From assembly GCA_009667805.1 (NCBI GenBank), contig CM019064.1, forward strand, positions 77,374,400-77,438,399: a DNA stretch of 64,000 nucleotides, in the 5' to 3' direction. Below the pieces are notes generated by a model. That model had not been told where the DNA came from, did not search any database, and saw only the letters and a list, made by a program, of their open reading frames with translations. Source of the stretch: Leptobrachium leishanense (lineage: Eukaryota > Chordata > Amphibia > Anura > Megophryidae). The position numbers and the translations under genes are program-made. Positions within the stretch are counted from its first letter, which is position 1. Each line of letters begins with the position of its first letter. This document shows, in pieces, positions 24,189 to 35,663 of the stretch.

Positions 24189-24480
24189 GACTGGGCTCAG
24201 ATGAGCGCATTATGCGGGCCCGTACTGACGTGCCTTCTGGCGTCCGTCGCAGCATTGTGATGCTGTTGCGTGCGTCCGTGCAGCAGCCCTCTCCGTCAAA
24301 GCGCTAGGACGCGTGTTGACGGAGCTGCAAAGCGCGATCCTCCATAGGAGGATCGAGCCTTGCAGCACTGATCGCACTAACTGCGCTCAGCGAGGTGGCC
24401 AGACGGACATCGAGTGGAAGGAACGTCCACTTACACGGACGTTCCTTCCGCTCTCCAATGACGCTCGTCTGACCCCAGCC
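24189..24480. mobile_element. Harbinger-like MITE, short subfamily (292 bp)
   Basis: The ends GACTGGGCTCAGATGAGCGC and GCTCGTCTGACCCCAGCC are inverted copies with TAA on both sides (24186-24188 and 24481-24483). The interior differs from the 426-bp family, so it is a separate subfamily that shares only the ends. Confidence 0.82.
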
Positions 24481-24483
24481 TAA

Positions 24484-25430
24484 GATAACTTCTGGTCTGG
24501 AGACGTTATGTATAATTTCTCCAAAGCAGTTATCTTAACGTTTAGATTGGAATAGGTCCCTTAATCTTGCAATCACAGGCACATGTGAAAACTTATTCTT
24601 CTGACAACATGAAGATTGCAGCTTTCATTTTAAGCTGTGGAGCTTTGTGAACAATTATAGCACAGCAATAGTGTGTTAAACGGTAACACAGACAGACCTT
24701 TCATGCATATTATATGGATTGTTAATAACATATTGAAATGATATTCTTAGAAGTTGCATAAAAATGTTTTGCTTAAAATTGCATGTTCTCTTTTTGAGAC
24801 GAAAAACACTTTTAAATCAGTAAAAAAAAAAATTAAATATCATGAACCACGGCAAACCTTTTTTAAATCATTCCATTTTGGCTTTAAAACCCAGGTTTGT
24901 AAAACTTGTTGCAAACATCTGTTTCATTTTCAGCAAAGGGCTTCCCAATGTAAATTATTCAAAAACCCATAACAAAAAAAAGTCCAATCTGTGCTCTCTA
25001 ATGTCCTAACTTAATGTGCTTTGATTTCTCTTGCTGCATATTTACTGCTAAGTAACATTAAATAAAACCAATAAAGCTATATATTTTTACAACAATATCA
25101 CACATTCTGCATTGTTTGCCACTTACATAAGTAATGGAGATTAATGTGACCCCAAGGAAAGTACATATTTCTGAATGCATTTCTGTCTCATGGTATAAAG
25201 CCTATCAGTTCCATTCTCTTTATGAGAGCAGACTGCTTTTACCATATGTCATAACAAGCAATGCCTCCTTTTATATATGTTGTGTCATTCACAATTGAAT
25301 GAAATCAACCAAGGATTGATCGGATAAACTCTACAGTTATAAACAGATTTCTGTCCAAGGTATGTTTAGGCTATAAAAGGAATAAATTGCCAGTAATGCC
25401 TGGATACAAGTCATCTGTACCTTTCCTAAT
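24484..25430. other. Intergenic AT-rich sequence
   Basis: Nothing recognised. The 72-codon frame at 24754-24972 is low complexity (Lys/Phe-rich) and unlikely to be coding. Confidence 0.5.
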
Positions 25431-26010
25431 CTGAGGCCTGTTCAATACCTCAGCAGCTGCTGAATTGCTGCAGCGCAGCAATTCAGTTTGCTGCAGCAGT
25501 GTCGTTGAACCCTTTGGATGCGAATTTTGAATCCAAAATGGCCAACGATTTCTTAATGAAAAATTCAGATTGTTTTTCGGATCACTCTGACAAAATATAA
25601 TAAAGAGAAGCAGTCAGCACAATTCCGTTTGGTATGCACACACCACAAATGATAGTTTTTATTGAATAAACGTTATGTTTACTTCTGAAAAAAATATATA
25701 ATTGAGCTGTAATATATGTCTATGTGCAGGGGGAAATAATAAATAAATATTTTGTGCTTTGGTGAACAAAAACCTCAAAATTAACATTGCTGTACGGAAT
25801 TATTACTTGCTTCGAGGCGGTGGCCATCTTGCTGTACGGCATTGTTACTTGCTTCATGGCGGCGGCCATCTTTAAAACGTCACACTCAGCATCTCCTCGG
25901 GTCGCTGCAAGTGCTAGGTTAGCACTGCTGAGCGCTGAGCGGTTGAACGGCGTTCAATGCAAGTTGCTAACTTAGCACTTGCAGCGGCTGAGGTATTGAA
26001 CAGGCCTCAG
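25431..26010. mobile_element. TIR MITE with CTGAGGCCTGTTCAATACCT ends
   Basis: The first 20 bases CTGAGGCCTGTTCAATACCT are the exact inverse of the last 20, and pairing continues inward (CAGCAGCTGC against GCAGCGGCTG). AT flanks both sides, possibly a 2-bp duplication. The interior has a ~46-bp direct duplication (25788-25876) containing GGCGGTGGCCATCTTGCTGT and its variant. Non-coding. The superfamily is not assigned. Confidence 0.82.
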
Positions 26011-26234
26011 ATTTCCCATAAGAGATCTAACCACTAGAGCGTACTGTAGTGATTATAGAACATGGGGCATATGTGTCCTGTGACCCTTCCATTCCATTGT
26101 AATGTAGTTTGACAAAGGCTGTTGAGTTCTCAGCTCCTGTGGTCTGCCCACATATACAGGCTTTCCAATCACAAAACAAAAATGTTTTTACTGGTCATCC
26201 AAATTCCTAAATGGAAAGTAGTAAGCCTGTAAGG

Positions 26235-26366
26235 CAGGGGTCAACAACCTTGGCCCCCCCCAGATGTTTTGGAAAAGCATTTTCCATGAGGCTCAGCCAA
26301 CTTAAGTGGCTGAGCATCATGGGAGTTAGTCCTAAATCATCTGGAGGCCAAAGTTGCTGACCCCTG
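26235..26366. mobile_element. Small hAT-like MITE (CAGGGGTCAACAACCT ends)
   Basis: The left end CAGGGGTCAACAACCTTGGC pairs with the right end CCAAAGTTGCTGACCCCTG, and arms extend inward with CCAGATG/CATCTGG. CAGGGGT ends of this kind are common in hAT MITEs. I could not find a convincing 8-bp duplication. Confidence 0.7.
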
Positions 26367-26369
26367 CTT

Positions 26370-26961
26370 TTATTATTTGTCAGAACCTTGTGTGGTTTAC
26401 CACAGAAACAAAGCCACCTTCTGGACGCAGCGATTATGGGCACTATCAGCTGCCCTGAGCTAAAACCGGGAAGCTAAGGGGAAAAATTTGCAGCTCTATG
26501 ACCTCCTATAAGCTAGTGCTAAATGTTAAATATAGGAGACTCAATGTACAGTGAGGTCGCGCAAGGTGTGAGGTGCAACTGATTTCACCCAGTGTAGCAT
26601 CAACTATGGAATATGGAAGAGGACAACGCTTACATATCAAGAAGCTACAATAGCAACAACTATGGATAGTTGGCTCTGGTTAGGTTAACACCAAACAATA
26701 ATGCCCTTGTTCTTTGCACCTGCCCTAAGAGTTTTTTTTATTGCCACCAGTGACTTCCCTGTAAAGGGATTATATTCCATGGTGATAGGTTGGTAGGTGG
26801 CTTCAGGAGGTGGAAAGTTGATTCTTCTGTGCATCCATCACTCAAGAATGTACTTTCTTCCTAATACTGTTCCATTATGGTTTGAGGCTTTCTTTCATTG
26901 TGTCTGCAGGAAACCTTTATTCATCTCAAAGGGGTGCCCAGCCTGGAAATGACAAAATTTG
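26370..26961. other. Intergenic sequence, nothing recognised
   Basis: No repeat ends or coding motifs seen. Confidence 0.5.
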
Positions 26962-27318
26962 AATGGCATGCACACGAGCGTTCAGGTACTGCATTCAGTG
27001 TGTCCGTTACAGATGCATTTTTTTGACGGGAGATGTTGTGTGTACTGCGTGAAAGTGCCTCCGCCACGGACGCGCATCTTGACGAGAGATATTGCGTTCA
27101 ACAGACGATCAGTAATGCCATTGGCAGATGCTTCAGCGTGCTGGCCTTCGCACTTGTGCTCGTAAATATTTATGTAGCAATACGCGAATGCCGTGTGTGA
27201 ACAAGTGCACAGGTGCATCGTGCTGTGTGTTCTTCATTGACTCAATTAAAAAGCTACGACGGGCGGCAAATTGTGCGCACAGACAGACGCAAAAAAATCC
27301 GCTCGTGTGCCGCCAGCC
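26962..27318. mobile_element. TIR MITE with CACACGAGCG subterminal repeat
   Basis: GGCATGCACACGAGCG near the left is the inverse of CGCTCGTGTGCCGCCAGCC at the right. TTTGA occurs just outside both ends. CpG-rich sequence with CGTCCG/CGGACG words resembles the Harbinger-like families, so it is probably a diverged relative. Confidence 0.65.
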
Positions 27319-27619
27319 TTTGACGTTCACAATGAGCATTAATAAAGATCCTTCACATGTATGTGTTGTCCATTATTCAAAAAATGTCGGCTGACTCCTT
27401 AAACCCAAAAGGTGTTTTAGCCAACTTGGAGACATCTATTCTGAACTATGAAGGTTGAGCATATGCCTTCAGGCCCATGCTTACCAAGGATCAGTTGAAA
27501 ATATGGATCATCCAAATAGTGATTCTATTAATAACACTAAAAGCAGGTAAGTCAGGGCCGGCCCAAGCCACTGTGCTGCCTGGAGCGATGGATGAAATGC
27601 TGCCCCCCCAACAAAAAAA

Positions 27620-28265
27620 ATTACATGTGTGAGTGTATCACAGAGCTACACAGCAATAAAACTCACATCAATGTGCAGTGTGTATGAGTGTATCACAGAG
27701 CTCCACACCAATAAAACTCACAGTAATGTGTGGTACATATTAGCATATCACAGAATCAGTGGCAGCTGGTGATGTCTGAACCTGGGGGGGGGGCGCCTGA
27801 CCACAACCCTTTTTCTGGCCACACTCAAAGTAGCGTTTTAAGACCATTTCTGAAATACATTTACTGAAAACTATCTGCTCCAGGCAAAGCTCAGATCATT
27901 AAATGTGTGGAGAAAGTTAAAGGGAGAGACGTTAATACACACAGCAGATTACTGAGTTTTATTGCTGTGCAGCTCTTACACACTCTCACGCTCATACACA
28001 CTGCACATTACTGAGTTTTATTGCTGTGAAGCCCTGTGATACACTCATACACACTGCACATTACTGTGAGTTTTAATGCTGTGGAGATCTGTGATACAGT
28101 AACGTGCGGTGTGTGTGTATAAGTGTATTACAAAGCTCAACATAACGTGTGCGGTGTATGAGCATATCACAATAAAACTCACGACTCGTGCACACCGCAC
28201 ATTACTGTGAGTCTTGAGTTTTATTGTGACATGCTCATACAGAGCACACATTATGTTGAGCTTTG
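27620..28265. repeat. Degenerate ~50-bp tandem and inverted repeat
   Basis: A unit containing TGTATGAGTGTATCACAGAG and CAATAAAACTCACA recurs several times, on both strands, interrupted around 27770-27930. The same unit forms a tandem array at 39585-39915 in an unrelated hAT element. Confidence 0.75.
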
Positions 28266-28570
28266 TAATACGCTCGTCATAAACACCGTTTCTGTATATA
28301 GTATATATATATATGTCTATGTAGACAAGGATCTACCTTAGACATAGAATGTTGCCACTGCTGTATATACAAGAAAATGTGTTATACAGAGATTGTGCTT
28401 AATTATACACAAACCAATACACACACATGCGCCTAAATACAAAGCATATATTGGTATATAAAGGCAGTTCTCGTTCTTTATACGGCATACGCTTTGTATT
28501 TATTTATATTACAGCGCCTGTGTGCAGTTTTATATACCAATATATGCTTTGTATTTAGGTATATGCCTTA

Positions 28571-28995
28571 GGCTAGGGTCAGACGAACGCATTTTCGCGT
28601 TGTCTGTGAAAAAGTGCGTTCGAACGAATGGACGCATTTTTTCACGGAGTGCGCAATAGCGGTCATACGATGCGCATTTGCGTTCGTGATTTTGTACGGA
28701 TCATCAATAAAACACTTTTTGCATCTGGACGTTATGTTGGCCGGACATTAGCAGTGTCTGACATCTCCAAATCACGCACACATGCTGCTAGCGGACGCAG
28801 CGCACTCTGTACAACCGTACTAGCGGTTTGACGTTCTCGACAAAATGCGTTCGTTTGCCACTTGCGTTGCGCAGCCGGACTTTCGTGCGACCGTACTTCG
28901 TATATTGGCCGTCATTGCCCGTCATTTGCTGCTAGTGCGGCCGTAATTAAGTGCGCCAGAACGCACGTTTAAAGTGCGCTGGTCTGACCCCAGCC
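28571..28995. mobile_element. Harbinger-like MITE copy 4
   Basis: It runs from GGCTAGGGTCAGACGAACGC to GGTCTGACCCCAGCC with TTA on both sides (28568-28570 and 28996-28998). It is 425 bp, nested in the 2451-bp hAT-type element. Confidence 0.92.
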
Positions 28996-30228
28996 TTACC
29001 CAGAACAAGAGCTTATATGCAGATATATGCTGATTTAAGGCAGCTCTCTCAATGTGTAAGGCATTTATAATTAAATACAAAGCACATATCTGTATATAAG
29101 GCTGCTCACACTCTCTGTAAGGTATACACCAAAATACAAGGCATATAGCTTTATATAAGGCAGCAGCACTTGCTCTCTGTATAGGAAACATAAATAAATA
29201 CAAAGCCTGTGCCTTATTCAGAGAGCAAGAGCAGCCTCAAATACAACTATATGCTTTTTATTTAGGTGCATAACTTATAGAGAGTGAGAGCAACCTTATA
29301 TACAGATATGTCCTTTGTATTTATGTATATAGGGCAGCTTTCTCTCTAGGAATTACCTAAATGTAAAACCTGTCAGTTTCTGTATGAGGCAGCTCTGGAT
29401 TCACACAGGGCCATCTCATACAGACCAGCAAAGGGACACTGAAGAGTTAACACACAGCTTCAGATCCCCCTCCCTCTCCCCCAGTGAGCAACTTGTGCTG
29501 CACGGCAAAATTCTCACTGGGTTTCACCATGTTGTAGGGGTCCTGGCTCTCTCCCCTCACCCTGGCTACATCTTGTTAGAGGCAGGATGAGAGAGAGATT
29601 TCTCCCAACCCCAGAGCTCTGCAGACGCATTAACTCACCAGGAAGGTGCTGCTCTGCCTCAGTGAGCCTGCCTGTAATGCTTGATCTGCTGAGGGGAAGC
29701 ACAGCCTCCCTCCGATTCAGCTTCTTGGTGCTGCCGGCGTGGAATCCCCTGCCTTGACGGGGTCCAGCTGTGTGCCTCCTCCTGCTCGACTGCTGAGATC
29801 CAGCCCGCCCACACGCCGCTCTCCTCCTCCTGGCCACAGGTGTGTATGCGCGGTCAGCAATCATAGCACGCGCCAGCCTCCAAGAGATGCCGGCGCGATG
29901 CTGATAGAAAAAATAGTGCAGCGGTGGCGGCAAAAATATGCCGCCCCAAAATTTGCCGCTTGGAGCAATTGCTCCACACTGCTCCATTGTTGGGCCGGCC
30001 CTGTGGTAAGTCATACTGCTGATCTCAGTTTACACAGATTAGCTGTGGAATCTGAGCTGTTTGGGAGTCCAAAAAGTGAAATGTGCATGGACAGGACACA
30101 GCTAGTGGCTTGGGCTCTCACACAGAGGATTGAGTGTGTGTGAGAGTTGCACATCATGCTCTCGGTGTTGGCAAAGATGTTCATTGCAGTGGACAGCCAA
30201 ATGTAAAACATATGATAAAGCAAAAGCC

Positions 30229-30436
30229 TTAAGCTAGAGATACACTGAAGGCGCTGCGTGTCGAGATGCGCTCAGTGTATACAGGCCGATCTTCTCTGCG
30301 CACTCAACCAGCAACAGGCTGCCTGGCTAAGTGCCCATAGTTGGAAATAGCCAGCTTTGGCCACTTTGTGGCGCAAAGCAAACACTTCACACCGCCTCGC
30401 ATCGCGGCCTCGCGGGCAGTGAATCTCTGACTTTAG
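30229..30436. mobile_element. Short TIR MITE, possibly Harbinger-related
   Basis: AAGCTAGAGATACACTGAAG at the left resembles the inverse of CAGTGAATCTCTGACTTTAG at the right. TTA-like trinucleotides lie at the edges. The repeat is imperfect and the assignment tentative. Confidence 0.5.
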
Positions 30437-30438
30437 AC

Positions 30439-30600
30439 CAGTGGTTCTCAGCCCAGTCCTCAAGTAGCCCTACCAGGCCAGGTTTTTGGGAAATGCAGAC
30501 TTCAATCACTGAGGAGCAAATCATATCACCTGTGCTCTGCTTCAGATATCTGCAAACCTGGCTTGTTAAGGGGACTTGAGGACAGGGTTGAGAACCTCTG
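30439..30600. mobile_element. hAT-like MITE (CAGTGGTTCTCAGCCC ends)
   Basis: The left end CAGTGGTTCTCAGCCCAGTC is the near inverse of the right end CAGGGTTGAGAACCTCTG. Arms continue inward (CCTCAAGTA against CTTGAGG; CCAGGTTT against AACCTGG). The flanking octamers CTTTAGAC and CCTTAAAC match at 6 of 8. The element at 39344 is a longer member. Confidence 0.78.
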
Positions 30601-30775
30601 CCTTAAACTCATTTTTGCTACCTATAAATTGTAACATGAAAAAATGCAGTTACTTTTTTTTTCTCCTGGAATTCTTTCCCACTTTTTTACTCGCCAATGA
30701 ATCTAATAAGCTTAAGGTGTCACTGGTCTTTTAAGGAATTTCATGCTGATACAGTGTATCAAGTGTAGGGGGTAT

Positions 30776-31250
30776 TTAGGTTTGCCAAATCGGCCATGTT
30801 TTCCTGGACACAAATAATTTACTCATACTGATGGGCAGTACATGAAAAAATGCCACCCCGCAGCATGTAGAATCCATATGCTGCAAGTAAGAAATCAAAA
30901 GGTATCCCAGGTGACCTGCCTTGATTTTCCTTCTTGCAACATATAAATTATGCATGTTGAAAGACTGCATTTGTCCCTGTGCTCCCCTTAGGGTTGTCAG
31001 ATTGGCCATGTTTTCCAGGATACATATTACCATTTCATACAGAGGGGAGCCCAGGGTAAAGTGCTGCCCTGCAACATGTGTAATTCATATGCTGCATGAA
31101 AGAAATTAAGACAGGTCACCCAGGATTCCTTTATGGTTTCATATTTGCAGCATATGGATTCTACATACATCAGGGATGCATTTCTTCACGCACTGCCATC
31201 AGCATGAATAAATTATGTGTGTCCAGGAATTCAAGGCCAACCTGGCAATT
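30776..31250. mobile_element. TIR element with AGGGTTGCCAGATCGGCCAT-like ends
   Basis: The left part TTTGCCAAATCGGCCATGTT pairs with the right part GGCCAACCTGGCAATTCTA. The interior is two tandem diverged halves, the second starting at about 30988 (TTAGGGTTGTCAGATTGGCC). Landmarks are CAGCATGTAGAATCCATATG and its inverse CATATGGATTCTACATAC. Relatives lie at 31568-35373, 35664-35942 and 58245-58480. Confidence 0.65.
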
Positions 31251-32204
31251 CTAGTGAAAGTGTAGCCAAAACGTAATTGTAGCATCACAATGAAACATCT
31301 CAGATTTATGTATTGCATTTTCGTGTTCCAGATAGCGGCTGGAATATAAACTGTTTAGAGTAAGTGGTGCGTCTGATGCTTTATTTTAGCACAGGATGTG
31401 GTTAGTGCTTTGAACGGGTAAAACAGACTCATGCAAAATCTCCTAATGAGAGACTTCAGCACATTCCCATTTATATAGTCATATTTTGGGAATAATTTCA
31501 TTTATATAAAACAATTTTAAGAACTATCAGATGGAGTTTCTATGATTATTTAATAATTTATCCTCCTTAGGGTTGCCAGATCGACCATGTTTTCCAGGAC
31601 ACATATTACTATTTCATGCACAGGGAAAAGTGATGCCCTGCAACATGTATAATTCTTATGCTGCATGAAGGAAATCAAGATCGCTCACCCAGTATTCCTT
31701 TATGGTTTCATACTTGCAGCATATGGATTCTAAATACTTCAGGGATGCATTTTTTCTTGCACTGCCATCAGCCTGAATAAATTAGGGATGTGCGTTTTGG
31801 GTTTCGGAATTTCGGAATTTTCACGAAATTTCCCGATTCGGGTCTTTCGATGCGGCCGTAATTCCGAAAATTTTTAGATCCGAAAAAGTCGAATCCGAAA
31901 TGTTTTCCGAGCCGAATCGAAAAAATTTCGGAATTTTCGAATGGACTTGAAATGTGTCAAATCGAAATCTATTGCTTTGAAACGAGAACAGACTTTCCGA
32001 AAAACGAAAAATTTTCCGAGCCAAATCGAAATTTTTTCGGAATTTTCGAATGGACTTGGAATGTGTCAAATCGAAATTTATTTTCCCTCTATTCATGATT
32101 TCGGTTCCATTCGGGATTTCGGTTCCATTTCGGTAATTCTGAACATCGTTTATTTAACTATTATCGGTTATATCGCTGATTCTGTAAATTTTGTCTTTGT
32201 AAAT

Positions 32205-33716
32205 GTACTGGGGCAAATCAATGTGCTGGAGCAAATCCATGTGCTGGGGCAAATCAATGTGCTGGAGCAAATCCATGTGCTGGGGCAAATCCATGAGCTG
32301 GGGCAAATCCATGAGCTGGGGCAAATCCATGTGCTGGGGCAAATCCATGAGCTGGGGCAAATCCATGTGCTGGGGCAAATCCATGTGCTGGGGAAAATCC
32401 ATGAGCTGGGGCAAATCCATGAGCTGGGGCAAATCCATGTGCTGGGGCAAATCCATGAGCTGGGGCAAATCCATGTGCTGGGGCAAATCCATGTGCTGGG
32501 GCAAATCAATGTGCTGGGGCAAATCCGTGAGCTGGGGCAATATCCTATGAGCTGGGGCAAATCCATGTGCTGGGGCAAATCCATGTGTGAGCTGGGGCAA
32601 TATCCTATGTGCTGGGGCAAATCCATGTGCTGGGGCAAATCCATGAGCTGGGGCAAATCCATGTGCTGGGGCAAATCCATGAGCTGGGGCAAATCCATGT
32701 GCTGGGGCAAATAAATGTGCTGGGGCAAATCAATGTGCTGGGGCAAATCAATGTGCTGGGGCAAATCCGTGAGCTGGGGCAATATCCTATGAGCTGGGGC
32801 AAATCCATGTGCTGGGGCAAATCCATGTGTGAGCTGGGGCAATATCCTATGTGCTGGGGCAAATCCATGTGCTGGGGCAAATCCATGAGCTGGGGCATCC
32901 ATGTGCTGGGGCAAATTCATGTGCTGGGGCAATATCCTATGAGCTGGGGCAAATCCATGTGTGAACTGGGGCAATATCCTATGTGCTGGGGCAATATCCT
33001 ATGTGCTGGGGCAAATCCATGTGCTGGGGCAAATCCATGAGCTGGGGCATCCATGTGCTGGGGCAAATCCATGTGCTGGGGCAATATCCCATGAGCTGGG
33101 GCAAATCCATGTGTGAGCTGGGGCAATATCCTATGTGCTGGGGCAAATCCATGTGCTGGGGCAAATCCATGAGCTGGGGCAAATCCATGTGTGAGCTGGG
33201 GCAATATCCTATGTGCTGGGGCAAATCCATGTGCTGGGGCAAATCCATGAGCTGGGGCATCCATGTGCTGGGGCAAATCCATGTGCTGGGGCAATATCCT
33301 ATGAGCTGGGGAAAATCCATGTGTGAGCTGGGGCAATATCCTATGTGCTGGGGCAAATCCATGAGCTGGGGCAAATCCATGTGTGAGCTGGGGCAATATC
33401 CTATGTGCTGGGGCAAATCCATGTGCTGGGGCAAATCCATGAGCTGGGGCAAATCCATGTGTGAGCTGGGGCAAATCCATGAGCTGGGGCAAATCCATGT
33501 GTGAGCTGGGGCAATATCCTATGTGCTGGGGCAAATCCATGTGCTGGGGCAAATCCATGAGCTGGGGCAAATCCATGAGCTGGGGCAATATCCTATGAGC
33601 TGGGGCAAATCCATGAGCTGGGGCAAATCCATGTGCTGGGGAAAATCCATGTGCTGGGGAAAATCCATGTGCTGGGGAAAATCCATGTGCTGGACTGCTG
33701 GGGCAATAGAGTTAGA
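32205..33716. repeat. 18-bp GTGCTGGGGCAAATCCAT minisatellite, block 1
   Basis: The basic unit is GTGCTGGGGCAAATCCAT, alternating with GAGCTGGGGCAAATCCAT, a 20-base variant ending CAATATCCTAT, and one with an extra GTGTGAG. Units are arranged in higher-order blocks. Because 18 is a multiple of 3, most frames stay open on both strands, producing repetitive pseudo-proteins such as CWGKSM or LPQHMD. These are not genes. Confidence 0.95.
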
Positions 33717-34013
33717 CAGCTTTGAAACGAGGAGAACAGATGTTCCGAAAAAAACGAAAATTTCCGAAATAGCGAAAAGCCGATAACCAAAAAACGAGCA
33801 AAGTGACACGAAAATACGAAAAATAGTCGATATATACCGAAAACCATGTACAATTCCGAAAAACTAAATTTCCGAAATACCGAAAAGTCGATACAGAAAC
33901 CTAGTAAAGTGACCCGAAAATACGAAAAATGGTCGATATTCCGAAAAATAAATGTACCCGAAAAACGAATCGAGCCGAACCGAATCGAAACAGAAAGCAG
34001 TCGAAACGAGCCG
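33697..34013. repeat. Internal copy of the hAT right-arm sequence
   Basis: This CGAAA-rich segment, from GCTGGGGCAATAGAGTTAGA to GAAACAGAAAGCAGTCGAAA, is repeated almost base for base at 34950-35269. It marks the end of the first unit of a ~1.2-kb tandem duplication. Confidence 0.9.
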
Positions 34014-34969
34014 AATATCCTATGTGCTGGGGCAAATCCATGTGCTGGGGCAAATCCATGAGCTGGGGCATCCATGTGCTGGGGCAAATTCATGTGCTGG
34101 GGCAATATCCTATGAGCTGGGGCAAATCCATGTGTGAACTGGGGCAATATCCTATGTGCTGGGGCAATATCCTATGTGCTGGGGCAAATCCATGTGCTGG
34201 GGCAAATCCATGAGCTGGGGCATCCATGTGCTGGGGCAAATCCATGTGCTGGGGCAATATCCCATGAGCTGGGGCAAATCCATGTGTGAGCTGGGGCAAT
34301 ATCCTATGTGCTGGGGCAAATCCATGTGCTGGGGCAATATCCCATGAGCTGGGGCAAATCCATGTGTGAGCTGGGGCAATATCCTATGTGCTGGGGCAAA
34401 TCCATGTGCTGGGGCAAATCCATGAGCTGGGGCAAATCCATGTGTGAGCTGGGGCAATATCCTATGTGCTGGGGCAAATCCATGTGCTGGGGCAAATCCA
34501 TGAGCTGGGGCATCCATGTGCTGGGGCAAATCCATGTGCTGGGGCAATATCCTATGAGCTGGGGCAAATCCATGTGTGAGCTGGGGCAATATCCTATGTG
34601 CTGGGGCAAATCCATGAGCTGGGGCAAATCCATGTGTGAGCTGGGGCAATATCCTATGTGCTGGGGCAAATCCATGTGCTGGGGCAAATCCATGAGCTGG
34701 GGTAAATCCATGTGTGAGCTGGGGCAAATCCATGAGCTGGGGCAAATCCATGTGTGAGCTGGGGCAATATCCTATGTGCTGGGGCAAATCCATGTGCTGG
34801 GGCAAATCCATGAGCTGGGGCAAATCCATGAGCTGGGGCAATATCCTATGAGCTGGGGCAAATCCATGAGCTGGGGCAAATCCATGTGCTGGGGAAAATC
34901 CATGTGCTGGGGAAAATCCATGTGCTGGGGAAAATCCATGTGCTGGACTGCTGGGGCAATAGAGTTAGA
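34014..34969. repeat. 18-bp minisatellite, block 2 (duplicated)
   Basis: The array resumes at AATATCCTATGTGCTGGGGC and repeats the unit order of 32841-33716. This includes rare variants such as AAATTCATGTGCTGGGG and GTGTGAACTGGGG. The offset is 1173 bp at the left and 1253 bp at the right, so about 80 bp of extra units were gained in the second copy (around 34307-34390). Confidence 0.92.
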
Positions 34970-35389
34970 CAGCTTTGAAACGAGGAGAACAGATGTTCCG
35001 AAAAAAACGAAAATTTCCGAAATAGCGAAAAGCCGATAACCAAAAAACGAGCAAAGTGACACGAAAATACGAAAAATAGTCGATATATACCGAAAACCAT
35101 GTACAATTCCGAAAAACTAAATTTCCGAAATACCGAAAAGTCGATACAGAAACCTAGTAAAGTGACCCTTAAATACGAAAAATGGTCGATATTCCGAAAA
35201 ATAAATGTACCCGAAAAACGAATCGAGCCGAACCGAATCGAAACAGAAAGCAGTCGAAACGAGCCGAATCGAAAAGTTTAAAAATTCGAAAAATCAAATC
35301 GAATCGAAAAAAAAATCGGTGCACATCCCTAGAATAAATTATGTGTGTCCAGGAAAACTTGGCCGATGTGGCAACCCTATGCAAACGAA

Positions 35390-35521
35390 GGCTGTCAAAA
35401 TCTGGACCCCCCATATGTTTCTGAACTACAACTCCCATGATTCTCTGACCATCTAATGCATTGGAAGAATTCTGGGAGTTGTAGACCTCAACATCTGAGG
35501 GGCAATGAGTTTGACAGCCCT
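35390..35521. mobile_element. GGGCTGTCAAA-type MITE
   Basis: The left end GGCTGTCAAAATCTGGACCC pairs with the right end GGCAATGAGTTTGACAGCCC. The arms include AACTACAACTCCCATGATTC against GAATTCTGGGAGTTGTAG. A second copy of this family is at 53028-53166. Confidence 0.75.
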
Positions 35522-35663
35522 AGTGTAAACAGAAGAGTAACCGTTAATAAAATTACTCAAACAACAGAGAGTACAGTAGGTGGTGAAGGAATGTATCTCT
35601 GGTACCTTGCTTGGAGGGAGTTTCTGAGGAGGTTGGGAGTGATGACAAAAATGGCAGTAAAAA

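Larger units (their letters stand above)
27553..30003. mobile_element. hAT-type element, 2451 bp, CAGGGCCGGCCC ends
   Basis: The ends CAGGGCCGGCCC and GGGCCGGCCCTG are exact inverses. The flanking octamers AGGTAAGT (27545-27552) and TGGTAAGT (30004-30011) match at 7 of 8 positions. Inside are tandem repeats on the left, a Harbinger MITE at 28571 and a GC-rich right arm. I see no transposase. The frames at 29514-30143 lie in the GC-rich arm and are not called genes. Confidence 0.82.
31783..35331. mobile_element. hAT-type element carrying a large minisatellite, 3549 bp
   Basis: The ends TAGGGATGTGC and GCACATCCCTA are flanked by a perfect 8-bp GAATAAAT (31775-31782 and 35332-35339). The terminal ~400 bp on the left and ~300 bp on the right consist of CGAAA/TTTCG-rich sequence like the hAT MITEs at 8483 and 35963. 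Everything between is minisatellite plus one internal repeat of the right-arm sequence. No transposase is present. Confidence 0.88.
31568..35373. mobile_element. AGGGTTGCCAGATC-type TIR element, host of a nested hAT element
   Basis: The left piece (31568-31782) starts TAGGGTTGCCAGATCGACCA. The right piece (35332-35373) ends GGCCGATGTGGCAACCCTA. The two halves were one ~250-bp element before the hAT element at 31783 inserted; the 8-bp GAATAAAT occurs once on each side of that insertion. Confidence 0.75.

Noticed and set aside
29514..30143. 166- and 134-codon frames on opposite strands
   Set aside because: They sit in the GC-rich right arm of a hAT-type element, overlap each other and have no known domain.
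32205..34969. CRISPR-like alternation of repeats and spacers
   Set aside because: There are no unique spacers. All sequence between repeats is more of the same 18-20-bp unit, and the setting is a eukaryotic hAT element.
31941..35062. Long open frames giving repetitive proteins (GQIHVL, CWGKSM, LPQHMD) of up to 268 codons on both strands
   Set aside because: They are the 18-bp minisatellite read in several frames. Unit length divisible by 3 keeps frames open, and both strands are equally open. No signal, no unique domain.
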